DNA from: Galaxea fascicularis
Taxonomy: Eukaryota; Cnidaria; Anthozoa; Scleractinia; Euphylliidae
Length of the DNA: 64,000 nt
Direction of reading: 5' to 3'
Assembly: GCA_948470475.1 (NCBI GenBank)
Contig: OX419347.1
Location: 4,662,038-4,726,037, forward strand
The position numbers were made by a program, and so were the translations under genes. Positions within the stretch are counted from its first letter, which is position 1, and each line of letters opens with the position of its first letter. Under the pieces are notes generated by a model, which ran no database searches, was not told the DNA's origin, and was given only the letters and a program-made list of their open reading frames with translations. Positions 1 through 11,075 of the stretch are shown here, one piece after another.

Positions 1-333
1 ATTGGTATGGTTACATCGAGAAACCAACAGACGAAAGAAAGAAATCAACAGACGAAAAGGTTGGCACGTTTGTTAAAGTAGGAACAGAATGCACCATATC
101 AGTGTTTGAATTTTGTATTAGTATGGTTACATTGAGAGGGCTTAAACTGAAGAGTGTTCCATATCACTTTCGCATAATGACTGAATGTTGACATATAATG
201 TATAATAATTTATCACAGAGGACTTTGCGTGAACTCTTCTTTCAGGCACCAAATTTTTTAAGAAATGTAGCCTCTTTTAGCTCACTTAATAATGTCATTA
301 ATTTCAATTGTTCTTCCATGAATTACATGGTAG

Positions 334-575
334 AAATTTAGAGAATCCCTTGTGTACTCACGGTAATCGTGTCAGGACTGCCAGGGATATTCAACATTTG
401 GATGCTTCTGAAATCCCCCCAATAAGAACTGAATGCATTGAAGAATTAGGCCGGGGGGCGTTTGGAAAAGTCAAGAAAGCGAAGCTAAAGGACGGTCTGC
501 AGTACTTCGTGGAAGCGCAAGACTGGGCAAATTTAAAAAGAAAGGAGAAGATCGTTGCTGTAAAACAATTGCATG
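334..575 (+). CDS. RTK exon: juxtamembrane, P-loop and beta3 Lys
   Basis: Open frame through GRGAFGKV and VAVKQLH, ending in a split codon (phase 1) at a GTGAGT donor at 576. The reading frame is open from before the window's likely acceptors (TAG at 331-333 or at 339-341), so the start is approximate. No transmembrane segment is seen in this exon. Confidence 0.8.
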
Positions 576-3500
576 GTGAGTATAACGTGCTGGAATGATT
601 CATAGTCATTGACGAGATGAAGCTCATCTCAAACAAAATTTCCATTAATGTAACAGTTCCATATTTATTGTAACTGGTATCACCAATACGGTATATAAAC
701 AGAGCTGAATTCTTAGGCTTCATTTCCAGTGTTTGATGTTAATAATTATTCGAGCATACATGCATACTGAAGACTGACCTTTACATCCTAGATGCCGGTG
801 TCAAGTATTGCTGTTTCGTTTTTATTGGCTTATATGACTTAATTATAAAGTGTTTAAGTAATAAATTATTTGGTTAATTGAAATTATGTTCCAGGGTGCT
901 TAAATAATGCAGATATTTTTACCGTTGTAAACCTCAGCTGAGTGTCAAGATGTAATATCTTAGTTGTTTTAATTTTTTTTTAGAAAACGCAAACGATGAA
1001 CAGAGAAAGGAGTTTCTCGATGAAATAGAGCTGATGAAGGAAGTAGGAAAGCATCCGAATGTCTTAAGTTTTCTTGGCTGTTGGACCACAACTAAACCAC
1101 TTCAGCTCATCATTGAGTACATTCCTCATGGAGACTTGCTTCACTGGCTTAGGAGCAAGAGAAGTCAGGTAATTCTGTTTTCTTGACAACAGCCGGCGGT
1201 CAACAGTAAATAACATGGCAATCCGCCTAGACATGTTATGTATTTTAAAGCCACCCAAGTTTTTGCCAGAAACTCTCCTATTATCATCTCTGGGTGTTTC
1301 TCCTCTCATTACCACAATAAACAAGAAAACAATTTTTATAGATGATAGAATACAAGAACTCTTATTGCTTTATCTGACGATGCCCTTGGTTGCGTTATGG
1401 CAACGCAAAAAGTTAACGGTCGCAACTACCCATTTTCTTCCTGCCATCTGTTTGCTCTTCGAGCAATGGTTTAGAGCTAATGTCAGTTCTGAGTTTCTTT
1501 GCCTTTTTTAAACAGCCAGGCAATTTTTGAGTTTTGTACCCTCTATTTGTTGTTGTGGTTGTTATGACCCACAATTTCACAGTTGAATTGTCTGATTGTC
1601 TTTGTACAGTTGAGGGGTTCTACCATGGGAGCTGGCCTTGTTGGTCCCAAAGACACAGAATTCTATGCAGGAACAAGGGAACAAAAGACAACTTCCGATA
1701 AGGTACATGCGTCAAGTAACTCGGATAAGGTTACAGCCAGCATCCAGGATTAGTCTTAACTTTATACCTGAGTTTGTACTAGTAAGGAGTACAAATCAAA
1801 TGACACAATATTCCGTATTACATGACGTCACATACTGAACAGTATGTTTCAACCAAAGGTTGCGTTCCTTTAGACCAATCTAAATCCCGATTTTACGATC
1901 GAAAATTCTATTATCCGTTCCGTTAAGGACTAAACCAATCTTAGATTACTATTTAAACGATCCACCTCCAAACTTGGATCGTTCAGATTGGTATCTTGAT
2001 CTGGTTTTAGATTTTCGTTGCTTTTAGCGAAACTGGTTTCCGATGGTGGTGGACAAAACACTGACCCCTAGTCCATGGACTACCCTAAAATGGACTACCC
2101 CTAAAAAATTTTATTTCAGATGACTGGTATATTATAAGAAGCTGCGATTATGTACTTACATTGCACAGATGATGAGCAGTCTTATTTGTTTTCGCTCCAC
2201 ATCACCTTCGGCCGCCAACTATACTGAATGAAACAACCGCTGTACACAAAAAGCGTAGACTAAATCAAAACAAATATCCTGCACATTACCGGGGGACACT
2301 ATAAAATAATTTGAAATGGCATTGAAAACGAAATGTAAGTGAGACACCCGGCGTCATATTTATCGCAATGTAAGTATATAATCGCAGCTTCTTATAACAT
2401 ACCAGTCATCTGAAATAGTATAGTATAGTCCATTTTAGGGTAGTCCATTTAGGTAGTCCATTAGGGTAGTCCATGGACTAGGGGTCAGTGTTTTGTCCAC
2501 CACCGGTTTCCGATTGCAAAACATGGGGTCGCCACTCGATAAAATTCAGATCAGCTCATGTAAGAGTTCGGCTATTTTCCATTTCTTTATTTTCACAGAA
2601 GTTGAATTGAAGTTTCATTTTAACTCTAGGGTCACAAGTAGGCGAAAATGCTCGGAACTTCTGACCGTAAACGGCTTCGATATTTTTGTTTTTACAGCGA
2701 CCCTTCGCAATTGTTCTTCGCAGTCGAACGTCAAAATCAAGATAATTTCAACTCTCGGTGAAAGGCTAAAGTGCTGACGAAAGGAGGAATCGAACAACCG
2801 TGGAACTGTTCTCTCTGCGTAAAGCATCCGTCGTATTTGTTGCATTTCTGCACTTTTTCTGTTCCTCCTCAAGCATCATAAAAAAAATAGCAATTCATCC
2901 ATCTTGACAGAATGTTTCCTTGGTTTTGTAGTTCCGTCACCTAGTTCCTCCAGCACGGAGAACAAAGCAATTGGTACTCTCCGAAAGCCTGCCATCTTGC
3001 TCTTCTCAACAAAAACACGTTTCCAGGCCTCTTGCTGTGTGGATCAATCTTTTTTTCAGATTTTTGTTCCGGCTAGCAGGAAATTCTAAATAATCTGGAT
3101 AGTCTCATTCCGAAAAAGAATTGGCTAAAAGGAACGCAATCAAACAACAAACAGTTTGTCCCCATTCTTTAAAGACCATCACCCCAAGCCTATGATCTCC
3201 TTTCCAACAACCATCATGGATTGATCTGATGCCTATAAGCATGAATTAGATTAATTTCCAAGGCAGTCCAACAGTTATCTAGTATGATATTTAATTAGTG
3301 AGATATTGACCTTCTTTCTTTTCTTTTTTCTAATTCCCATTTGATAATTAGTTACTTGTTAGTACACTGATGTAAAAGCCAAATGACACGCAAAAAATTC
3401 TCCCGAATCAATTACTTTTTTTTTGTAGGACAGTGAAGCAGACCAAACCAAAACAAACAAATGTATAGTTGAAATACCGATGATTGCATTTTCGTCATCA

Positions 3501-6358
3501 AACCAAGAAGGAGATCCTCCAGCTCAGACGAATGACGATGAATGCGATGAAGACTGTGATTCCTTTGATTCATCTGATCTGCTAAAATTCGCTTGGCAGA
3601 TTGCGCGAGGCATGGTGAGTATACATAAATCAATGTACTACAGCATAACTCACTTGTTCAAATAGATATTGGGCCTGAACCGTATGATAAAACAACTACG
3701 TTTTACCGAGCTCAAAACGATCTTGGTATCGTTGCCAGAATGTTATTTTTGAATGATTGAAAAACAACAATTTTATATATTTAATTATTTCGATTTTGTT
3801 TTTGTTCTTTAAAACAAAATTAAATTCATTGCTTCGCATTTTTATTCAGTAAATCCCACAAAAAGAAATATTTGTTTAATTTTTGTTTTCATGTGTATTT
3901 GTACACTCTTGTCCAATTTAAAAACTTGAATTTCTGTAATATATAATTTTATGTTCAATAATTCCCAGTCAGCGGATGATCGACGCTACGTGTGGGGACA
4001 CCGAAATATGGCGGCAGATGCTATGGGCAATTTAAATGTCTCTTTACAACTGACTGTTAACACCAGCGACTTTTGTCGATTTTCAGAGCTACCTTTCTGA
4101 GAAGGGCCTGGTCCACAGGGGTCTGGCAGCAAGAAACATTCTCGTGGGACACAGTAAGCGACTGAAGATTGGCGACTTCGGTTTGATGCGACAGTTGTAC
4201 CGTGAAGTGTACGAAGGCAAGAAGCAGGAGAAACTGCCAATCAAGTGGATGGCTCCTGAGGCAATCTTTGATGAGATCTTCAGTGTCAAGAGTGATGTGT
4301 AAGTACATACCTCTTACTAACCGAGTTCGAGGTCCGTACTGTAAGTTATGGACTGAGTTTTTCCCGTTCACTTATGGCCCAAGCGCGAAGCGCGCGGGCC
4401 ATAAATCAACGGGAAAAAACGAGGATCCGTAGGTTACAGTACAGACCGAGAAAACGAGGTTAGTAAGATATTTATTATATCTCTGAGGTCAATCAGGCGC
4501 GCAGAAAAGAAAACTTTCAAATTTAGCGGGCCGTACAGTAGAATGCGATCCGCTAAATTGACCAATCACAGAGCGCATACTAACTGTTAGATATGATGAT
4601 AGGTCTGACTGGTTACTTAAGAAATCAATAAGGAGAAAACAATATTGTTAGGTGTATCTGTCAATTCAACGCATTTAAGAGCGACGTGTGAGTACTCAAG
4701 GCCTGACTGGTTACTTAAGAAATGAATAAGGAGGGAAATTATATCGTTAGGTGTATCTGTGAATTCAGCGCAGTTATGAGTGACGTGTAAGTACTGACTG
4801 GTTACTTAAGAAATAGAACAACTTCAACATTTTAGAATTAACTGAAAAACAATAAACATGACTTCGAGGCTCTGAGGAATGAAATGAAGGATTTGTGTGA
4901 ACTTTTCCCGAGAGCCTCAATGTGATGTCTTCTGTGAAAGGGAGAATTTTAATAAATAACATTGGGCTGTTAATAAGGACAAAATTATATTAAGTTTATC
5001 TGTCAATTCAACGCAGTGTGAAGAGCTAAGTCAATTGTTTTGCATAATCTGGCTGGCTGCGGTCATGTGGTATGTGAACAAGGAAGTAGATGTAACTTCT
5101 TGCAGTAAAGCGTCGTTTACATATAGTTAAGTGACTTTTACGCTATTGATTATTTTAATGTTTGTTTATCTCAGTTGGTCTTACGGAGTCGTCATGTGGG
5201 AAATTGGAACTCTTGGTAATATTTTTATTTTTACTAGTACTGCTACTATCACCATCGTCATCGTCATTGCCCTGGTGATGGCAATGACCGTTACTATGAC
5301 CATCACTATGTAAGGTTTAATGTGGACACACCTGGCTTACATTGTATTTGATTAGCACAGATCATAAAAAGAATAAACAAGAAGGCCACTTAGTCGAAAA
5401 TCATTAAGTCTGGAATATATACAACTTTACACTTGTTGCGTTAAGTATTCTTTGGCTTTCCCTTTCATAATTGTCCGTCACACGTTTTAATTTTGCTTGA
5501 GGTTCTGAACTTATGTCTAAAAAAGATATGTTGATTATTTTAAGGTGGCTCGCCGTATCCGTTGTTGAGTCACACGCAAATGTTAAGGCGTCTTAAGAGA
5601 GGCTACCGAATGGAAAGGCCTGACCTATGTTCAGACACTTTGTAAGTTGCACTAATATTTCTCTGTTTCGATTATTACTATACCCTGTAAGCTGTTGATG
5701 ACCATTAATTTACACCAATGAAGCTTTCTAAGTCCTTGTAGGATTGAAATGAATTAAGTACACGCCCCGAATAAAAGTCGTTTAACTCTTCCTAATGTCA
5801 TGATGAGAACATTTAAATGCTTATGACGCTTAGAACCTAAAGAAGGAATGGTATTGCTGTAATGTTTTTTTCCAGTTTGAGGTCTCCCCGCAAATCATGG
5901 AATATCGCTAGCGCTTAAAGAAGACTTGCACTGAAAATAAACAGCACGATAAAAGTTACTTACAGGGATCATGATCTTGAGATATGTTTTTCCTTATTGA
6001 ATCACGTCAGCTGCAAGGCGCTGCTAGTATTCCCCACCCCACCCCACCCTGCACTACCAACAATATGTTCAAATCATGAAGACCACAGTTGGGTAGGGAG
6101 ATGAAGCAAACTAAAAGGGGAAAATTTTATTGTGCGGTAAGTGTTCTACAAAGGGCGATTTATGACAGAGAGCAACATCTAAAAAATGATTATTTAAACT
6201 TATGCAATTGCAAAAGTCCTTCGTTTTCATTTTTCTTTCATGTCAGTTACACCTTGATGAGAGACTGCTGGAACCAAATACCTGATGAACGCCCAAGTTT
6301 TGAGGACCTGGTTGAAAGAGTGGAACAGATGTTGCTTCAGGAAGTGGAAATACATTGA
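334..6358 (+). CDS. Receptor tyrosine kinase, intracellular part (3' end of gene, 8 exons), HRD-to-HRG variant
   Basis: Joined exons are about 334-575, 984-1168, 1610-1702, 3429-3614, 4087-4298, 5175-5215, 5545-5641 and 6247-6358; all junctions keep frame and have GT/AG borders. In order the protein shows a juxtamembrane stretch, P-loop GRGAFGKV, VAVKQL with the ATP-binding Lys, an alpha-C region, HPNVLSFLGCW, a hinge with IIEYIPHGDL, a long acidic kinase insert over two exons, VHRGLAARN, GDFGL, IKWMAPEA, SYGVVMWEI, and a C-lobe ending CWNQIPDERPSF; TGA at 6356-6358. This is the FGFR/RET/Cad96Ca type of tyrosine kinase by general layout; the exact family was not tested. The catalytic-loop Asp is Gly (AGG GGT), so phosphotransfer is probably lost or crippled while ATP binding could remain. 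Ectodomain and transmembrane exons lie upstream of the window. The first exon's 5' edge is uncertain (acceptor at 333 or 341). Confidence 0.9.
984..1168 (+). CDS. RTK exon: alpha-C helix to hinge
   Basis: Follows a T-rich acceptor (TTTTTTTTAG). It encodes the alpha-C glutamate region (FLDEIELMKEV), HPNVLSFLGCW and the hinge region ending in LHWLRSKRSQ, then a GTAATT donor in phase 0. The preceding split codon reads Glu when joined. Confidence 0.9.
1610..1702 (+). CDS. RTK exon: first half of the kinase insert
   Basis: Thirty-one codons between TTTGTACAG and GTACAT, phase 0 at both ends, without stops. It begins LRGSTMGAG and ends EQKTTSDK. It lies between the hinge exon and the acidic insert exon, where class-III/V-like RTKs and FGFRs carry their kinase insert. 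The symmetric phase means it could be skipped without a frameshift; whether it is always used is unknown. Confidence 0.7.
2045..2504. mobile_element. Inverted-repeat DNA transposon (Mutator-like MITE) in RTK intron
   Basis: Both ends carry GGTGGTGGACAAAACACTGA in inverted orientation, and the inverted homology extends about 120 bases inward (with TGGACTACCC sub-repeats). The element is bracketed by a perfect 10-bp direct repeat, GGTTTCCGAT, at 2035-2044 and 2505-2514. Long TIRs and a 9-11 bp target duplication are typical of Mutator-like elements; the superfamily is inferred. No coding capacity is seen. Confidence 0.85.
2505..3428 (+). other. RTK intron between the two kinase-insert exons, right part
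   Basis: Remainder of the intron from 1703 to 3428. Apart from the transposon at 2045-2504, nothing coding was supported. The acceptor at 3428 has a long T tract. Confidence 0.6.
3429..3614 (+). CDS. RTK exon: acidic kinase insert and alpha-E start
   Basis: Sixty-two codons, phase 0-0, acceptor TTTTTTTGTAG and donor GTGAGT. The middle is rich in Asp/Glu/Ser (DDECDEDCDSFDSSD) and the end, LLKFAWQIARGM, is the alpha-E segment that precedes the catalytic loop. Confidence 0.9.
4087..4298 (+). CDS. RTK exon: catalytic loop (HRG), DFG, activation loop, APE
   Basis: Starts SYLSEKG directly after the alpha-E exon. It contains VHRGLAARNILV, where the family has HRD, then GDFGLMRQLY, a Lys-rich activation loop with YREVYEGKK, and WMAPEAIFDE. 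The Asn of the loop and the DFG Asp are kept. Ends in phase 2 at GTAAGT. Confidence 0.93.
4313..4467. mobile_element. Foldback MITE just inside the intron after the catalytic-loop exon
   Basis: Ends are CTTACTAAC...GTTAGTAAG; the arms share the inverted motif GGTC(C/T)GTACTGTAA, and a central second hairpin pairs TTTTTCCCGTT with AACGGGAAAAA around a GC-rich core. It lies 15 bases past the GTAAGT donor at 4299. No coding capacity. Confidence 0.7.
4603..4815. repeat. Tandem repeat, about 97-bp period, 2.2 copies
   Basis: Units begin CTGACTGGTTACTTAAGAAA at about 4605, 4701 and 4795 and share TTAGGTGTATCTGT and GACGTGT further on. A diverged partial copy (ATCTGTCAATTCAACGCAG) lies near 4998. 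Intronic in the RTK gene. Confidence 0.75.
5175..5215 (+). CDS. RTK micro-exon: alpha-F (WSYGVVMWEIGTLG)
   Basis: A 41-base exon after TTTATCTCAG; joined to the previous split codon it reads DVWSYGVVMWEI, an invariant tyrosine-kinase C-lobe motif. Donor GTAATA, phase 1. Confidence 0.9.
5545..5641 (+). CDS. RTK exon: alpha-F/G loop (GSPYP, GYRMERPD)
   Basis: Encodes GGSPYPLLSHTQ and RLKRGYRMERPDLC, the standard segment between alpha-F and alpha-H in tyrosine kinases. Acceptor TTTTAAG, donor GTAAGT, ends in phase 2. Confidence 0.9.
6247..6358 (+). CDS. RTK terminal exon: alpha-H/I and stop
   Basis: After TTTCATGTCAG it reads YTLMRDCW, IPDERPSFEDLVERVEQ and ends EVEIH-TGA. The kinase domain ends within about 15 residues of the stop, so there is no long C-terminal tail. 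Confidence 0.92.
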
Positions 6359-7114
6359 TATAAGCAAACTTGACGAATCTAAAGATTATTATAAGATGCA
6401 GGAGTCAGCGACAGTAGAAACGGAGAGCGAGAACGATTCCGGACAGGAAACTGCCTTTTAAGAACTGTTGTGTCAAGCTGTGTTTGATTAGTAATCTGGT
6501 CGCGATATTTTAGGGGGTGGATTGTCGTATTCATGCATGCAGGATCATACTTTTGACTTAGCTTGGTTCAATGTTTGAACTTCGTGCATTGAATCGATCG
6601 ATCTTCAACTCAAGTTCACTTTAGACAAACTGAAGCCTCGAGATTTTATTAACACTGATTAAGAGGAAATCTATATCTAACACGGTAGTTTCTTGTAAGC
6701 GCTGCGAGTTCTTTCGATCAGTTTCTTTTCCAGCTCATTTGCCACGACCTTCATACTAAACTGCAATGAAAAACTCCAGGTTTAATTCGGATATTTTGTC
6801 ACTTCATTCAATTGCAGTTTTGTGTTTGTGTTCGAGCTATTTAAAAAGAAAATGTCTTTTTGATAAAACAAAATTTCGCAGACAATATTTTGAGAAAGCA
6901 ATCATTCGAAAAATTCGAAAAATAGCATTTCGTGAATTTTGGTGAGTATGATGATATCTATACCGCGTTTTTGATAACTGCTTTAAAGCAAATGTAATTT
7001 ACCATGGGAAGCTGTAGTTTATTGTGTAAGTGAAGCAATAACGAAATTATAGAAAAACTAAAAGCTGTTGGACATATATTGGTACCATATGACCTGTGCT
7101 TACTAAGAAAATTA
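6359..7114. other. RTK 3' UTR / spacer
   Basis: Starts directly after the RTK stop codon. I found no canonical AATAAA signal in it and no supported coding sequence, so the transcript end cannot be placed. Confidence 0.4.
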
Positions 7115-7408
7115 GGGACTTCAAGATAGGGCGACTGCGGACTACGGACTACAGTGATTAGGACTGGGACGAGACATGCGCTGTCAACTTTCTTCCCACT
7201 TTCTCTTTCGCGTAGTGTTGACAACGAAAGACGAAGCGGGAAGCGGTGAAGTTGAACTCGTGAAAAAAGGTAGATAATTTATTATTTCTTTCTGTTTTAA
7301 AACAACCGTTGCTAGAGAGAGAAACAAGGCATGTTGTAGTCAATTCTAAGGAGTTTATGGACTCAGGGAAGTAACTAAGCTTAAGTTTATAATTTTAGGT
7401 TGTTTTTC

Positions 7409-8140
7409 TGCACCTATCAATGTTAAGTTCCAGGGTGGGGGGGGGGGGGTGGGGAGCTACCCACGGGAAATTGACTCCGCGAGCTTTTCCCTGGGTAGGG
7501 ATTTTGACATTTGGGTGCTGCCCTGGGGTCGTGAATTTGACATGGCCGCCATCTTGGAAGACGAAAGAACCAGGAAACGAGTCTCCTCCACCGTGGACAG
7601 ATATTTCGATCATTCTGCTTCTCCCGCCCAACTCTGAGCGAAAGAAAGGTAAGCGAATCTGTTTTATTTTCCTTTAAATACACACAGACCAACATTTCTT
7701 TTTCTCTATGATCATGTGTTTACAGGTACATTAACTGTCTTCGGTTTTTTTGTTTTCCATGATTGCGTATGTGTTCATATTCATGAGCACCCTTCATATT
7801 GACTTTATTACAAATGCTAATCATTTTTCCCGTTTTTGTTATTCAGGTTCTTGTGCAGTACGTTGAGCAACGAAAAGTTATCGTCATTGACGATACTTTT
7901 CTGTCCACTGTTAAAACAGCATTTAAAATTGACATCGCAGAAACGTTAGTCTTCCAAGAATATGTGGTTCTTGTATTGCCGTAAACACCATCTGAGGTTA
8001 AATATCAATAATTACTCGGGACCTGTTTCAGGCAGAAAATGGTTACCCAGGGGCGGGAATTTGACATTTACTAGGTGCCCAGGGGTGGGGAATTTGGCTC
8101 GGGCTCCCTTGAAAATGTCAAATTCCCGTGGGTCTGCCCG

Positions 8141-8173
<33 letters not shown>
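7409..8173. mobile_element. Nested TIR element with G-rich ends
   Basis: Ends TGCACCTATCAATGTTAAG and its inverted copy at 8155-8173 match over 19 bases, followed on both sides by CCAGGGTGGGGG-type sequence and inward GGGAATTTGACA motifs. A run of about 13 Gs lies near 7436-7449. It sits wholly inside the 7115-8828 element, so it inserted later. No clear target duplication and no coding capacity. Confidence 0.65.
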
Positions 8174-8174
<1 letters not shown>

Positions 8175-8441
8175 TATTAAATCACAGTCCTGAACGCCAA
8201 CTTGTGCTGAATGTAAAAAGGTTTTCCCAGCAATTGAGCCTTGTATTTTCCTCTTTTAGAACACCATGGCCGTCTTTCGAATTGACAAGGACGAATCGAA
8301 TTCGAACAGGACGTGGAAAACGATGGATCATGTACCTGCATGGATATGCTAGGCATTTCAAAAGAATGCAAAGTCCTTCCAAACCACTGCCAATTGTTCC
8401 CTGGCCAGTTATAAAACCCCTTGGGACTCGTAGCGCTTCTG

Positions 8442-8660
8442 CTAAACGAGGGAGATCCACTTTTCTAACGCTGAATTAGCATAAACACTCGTCTGAACTC
8501 GCCAGGAATCAAGGTTGAAGTCTTCGTACTCCCAGTAACGATACGAGGAATTTCTAGGTTCGTATGCGTTGTACAAAAGCACAGACTCTTCCACGTCTAT
8601 CAATCCATCTGCCAAACTATAGACAAGTGAATCTCGGACCTTTTGGAAAGACATTTCCAA
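8442..8660 (-). pseudogene. Fragment resembling N-terminus of HARBI1-like transposase
   Basis: Seventy-two codons from an ATG at 8660 on the minus strand. It begins MEMSFQKVRDSL and continues SLADGLIDVEESVLLYNAYE, then an aromatic/acidic stretch (YWEYEDFNLDSW). From memory this is the pattern at the start of cnidarian HARBI1-like proteins; it was not checked by search. No DDE catalytic part follows, so the element cannot be autonomous. It lies next to the right terminal repeat, as a first exon would. Confidence 0.4.
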
Positions 8661-8830
8661 AGAAAACTCAAAACGTCAAACTCTGTTGTTGTTACCGTAG
8701 TCTGTAGTCTGTCAACTTAACTTCGTATTTTCGCGCCGTCACCTCTGTACTCGGCCCAGTACACTAGAGGCGGGAAGCACGCGTCCAACCGTAGTTCGTT
8801 GTCCGTAGTCACCTTATCTTAAAGTCCCTA

Positions 8831-10869
8831 TTATCATATTAGGGCCGAAGGTGATGGCGCGAGCAAGGCCGGAAAATGCTGTCCTAGCCAGCCAGGTTTG
8901 CGCACGGCCCTACACGAGATGCAGACTGAAACAATTCGTTGCTATATCAAATGCTGGTGTTTCGGTCGAAATGCATGGTGAGCATCCGGCAGCGATTTTT
9001 ATTACCCTGACGACCTGCCTGACTTCTTCAACAACCAACCTCTCTGGAATGAAGTCCAAAATAGTCAAAACTCCTCAAAGATGAACATTTTCTTGACGGC
9101 GATTGCATGTAATCCCATAGAAAGCCAACAATATGCAATCGCTGTCAAGAAAAAACTGTTGACAAGAAACAAAAAAGCACTGTTTGAAGTTCTTCCGGCC
9201 GAGGTCGACAGCCCTCTATATATACAATTTCTTTGATTTATTGAAGAAACTTAAGAAAACTCTACGAACTTGAAAAAAGGCAAAGCAAAGATCGATATCC
9301 TCAGAGACGAGGACTCCGCCGTCCCCTGCCCGTTATGTTCAACTCAGCTATAAATTGTACTATTTCCCAGTCAACATGGAGTTCGTGACATGAAAGCCAG
9401 GCGTAAAAACGTTTGCTTTCTGGGGCGTTACTCATTAAGAAAAAGTTGCTTCTTGCAGCCACTCTGCTCATTGATCAACACGTGGATGATGTTTATTCCA
9501 TGAACCCCACTACTTTATTAAACACCGTTTAAGGGACTGCCTTACAGTTAAATTAAAACAGTGATTCAATATGGGATAATCATGGTGAAAGTAAAAAACT
9601 ATTATCAATTTTCCTTGTGAATGATCAAAGACCTTCATGATGGACAAAAAAAGACTATTCATTGAACCTGTCCTGTTCCGTATCCAGCCCATGTTATGGT
9701 TGTTCAATTCAGTCGTATAACGGGTATAGGGAATTAAGCTACGGTTTTGATTGGAAGACTTATAGTTGATTGGGGACTGTCGGAATTTTGTTATTTTGTT
9801 TCAGAGAAAAACTTCCATTCTGCATCAGGCAAAGCAAGCGATTTGCCAAGGCTGCAGACATTAATCTATTGACATCATTAAAAGAATAGCCACGCAAAAT
9901 TTAACAATTTATGTACGCGCGTGAACCATAGAAAAAATCGTACTCTCTTTAATACTTTAAATTAAATACTTGTACACCATGAAAAGATAGGACGTAGTTA
10001 TCCAAAACACAACTGTAACGTTCAAGTGCAGTTAGTATTTTATTTTTTTCATATTCGCAACCATAGTTTTAAAGGGGCAGTGTATATCATTAATGGTAAT
10101 GGCTTCAAAGAGCTGAAACATGTCTTCACGTCGATGTACATAAAAAAATATTAGTCTAGTTTGGTTACCAAAAAAATTTGAATAAATTGGGACAATGTTC
10201 TCCAAGATCATTTTATTTTTGTTTTTGTACCACGCCTTTAAGAGGATCAGAACTAACCTCTTACTGCACTGAAAATGAATCCAGAGGGAGAACAAAGTTT
10301 TCTAAGATTCTTATTTGAGGAATTGAATTAATAGTTTCTACGGCGACAAAAAAAATGCCAAATGGCTTAGGTGGCGAACAGTTACATACGCTAAAGGTCA
10401 CCAATTAATGGTACGGAACTGTATTGAAACTCAAATTCTTGTATAAGGAGTTGAATTGAATGGAAGAACAAGTTAAAACAATCGGGGTATTATTCATGAT
10501 CTAAACTGAGGTTAGGACTTATAAGTAAGTGTTACCGAAGCAGCTTTTCAGGATGAAATCTAGAATAAAACCACTTTAAATTCTTCTAAAGATATCTTAT
10601 TTTGTGCTAATTTTTGCGTGTAGAGATAACATTTAGCAAAGAGGAGGGTACAATCGGTAATTACCGTATTATTGGATTGGTCTTGAAGGGGGCTTTGCCG
10701 AAGAGAATTTCAGTTGGAGATAGCGAGAGAGAGGCAACATTTTCTGTATTAACACCCCCCTTATAAGCCTGCGAGTCCAACTTGAGTTACAGCACCAGCC
10801 ATCCCTGATAACTCTTGGGAATTTTTTAAAGAACGATTTAGGCAGATTTTTTAACGGCATTAATAAAAG
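8831..10869. other. Spacer, no supported gene
   Basis: AT-rich sequence with only short open frames lacking splice or domain support. It contains the perfect-looking hairpin at 9088-9153, listed separately. Confidence 0.5.
9088..9153. repeat. Short hairpin, 21-bp arms, 24-nt loop
   Basis: Arms TTTTCTTGACGGCGATTGCAT (9088-9108) and its reverse complement at 9133-9153 differ at one base. Size and near-perfect pairing resemble a small-RNA precursor, but a foldback transposon remnant is equally possible. No expression evidence is available. Confidence 0.6.
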
Positions 10870-11075
10870 CTACCATAGCTTGGCGTCCTCGAAATTACTT
10901 TTTAACTTTATTGGTATGTGTTCCTTTATTGAGTAACAGCCGCTTTCTTGTTTGGTCTTCTTAAGCTTAATTATTAGCGCTGCTTTCTTTCTCAGACGCT
11001 TGCACACATGATTAAAATCCCGGTAAAATTCTTCCACCAGCTCTCTCATTTCGTTTTCATCTTGACGAAGCCTGC
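10870..11075 (-). CDS. Possible terminal coding exon, unrecognised protein
   Basis: On the minus strand, after the acceptor TTTCCAACAG, 67 codons are open and end in TAG at 10872-10870. The peptide is rich in Lys/Arg/Glu (DENEMRELVEEFYRDF, then CKRLRKKAALIIKLKK) and could form amphipathic helices or a coiled coil. There is no ATG at its start, so it would be an internal-to-terminal exon of a minus-strand gene whose upstream exons I did not find. No family is recognised; a transposon-derived frame is an alternative. Confidence 0.4.

Larger units (their letters stand above)
7115..8828. mobile_element. DNA transposon with TIRs, probably a Harbinger-like derivative
   Basis: Left end GGGACTTCAAGATAGGGCGA and right end (reverse complement) GGGACTTTAAGATAAGGTGA are matching terminal inverted repeats, continuing through CTACGGACTAC-like motifs. 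Both ends abut TA. A minus-strand reading frame at 8442-8660 resembles the N-terminus of cnidarian HARBI1-like proteins. The target duplication expected for PIF/Harbinger (3 bp) is not clean, so superfamily is tentative. A second TIR element is nested at 7409-8173. Confidence 0.65.

Noticed and set aside
7420..7695. Overlapping open frames on both strands around the poly-G run
   Set aside because: They arise from the G-rich ends of a TIR element and carry no conserved motif.
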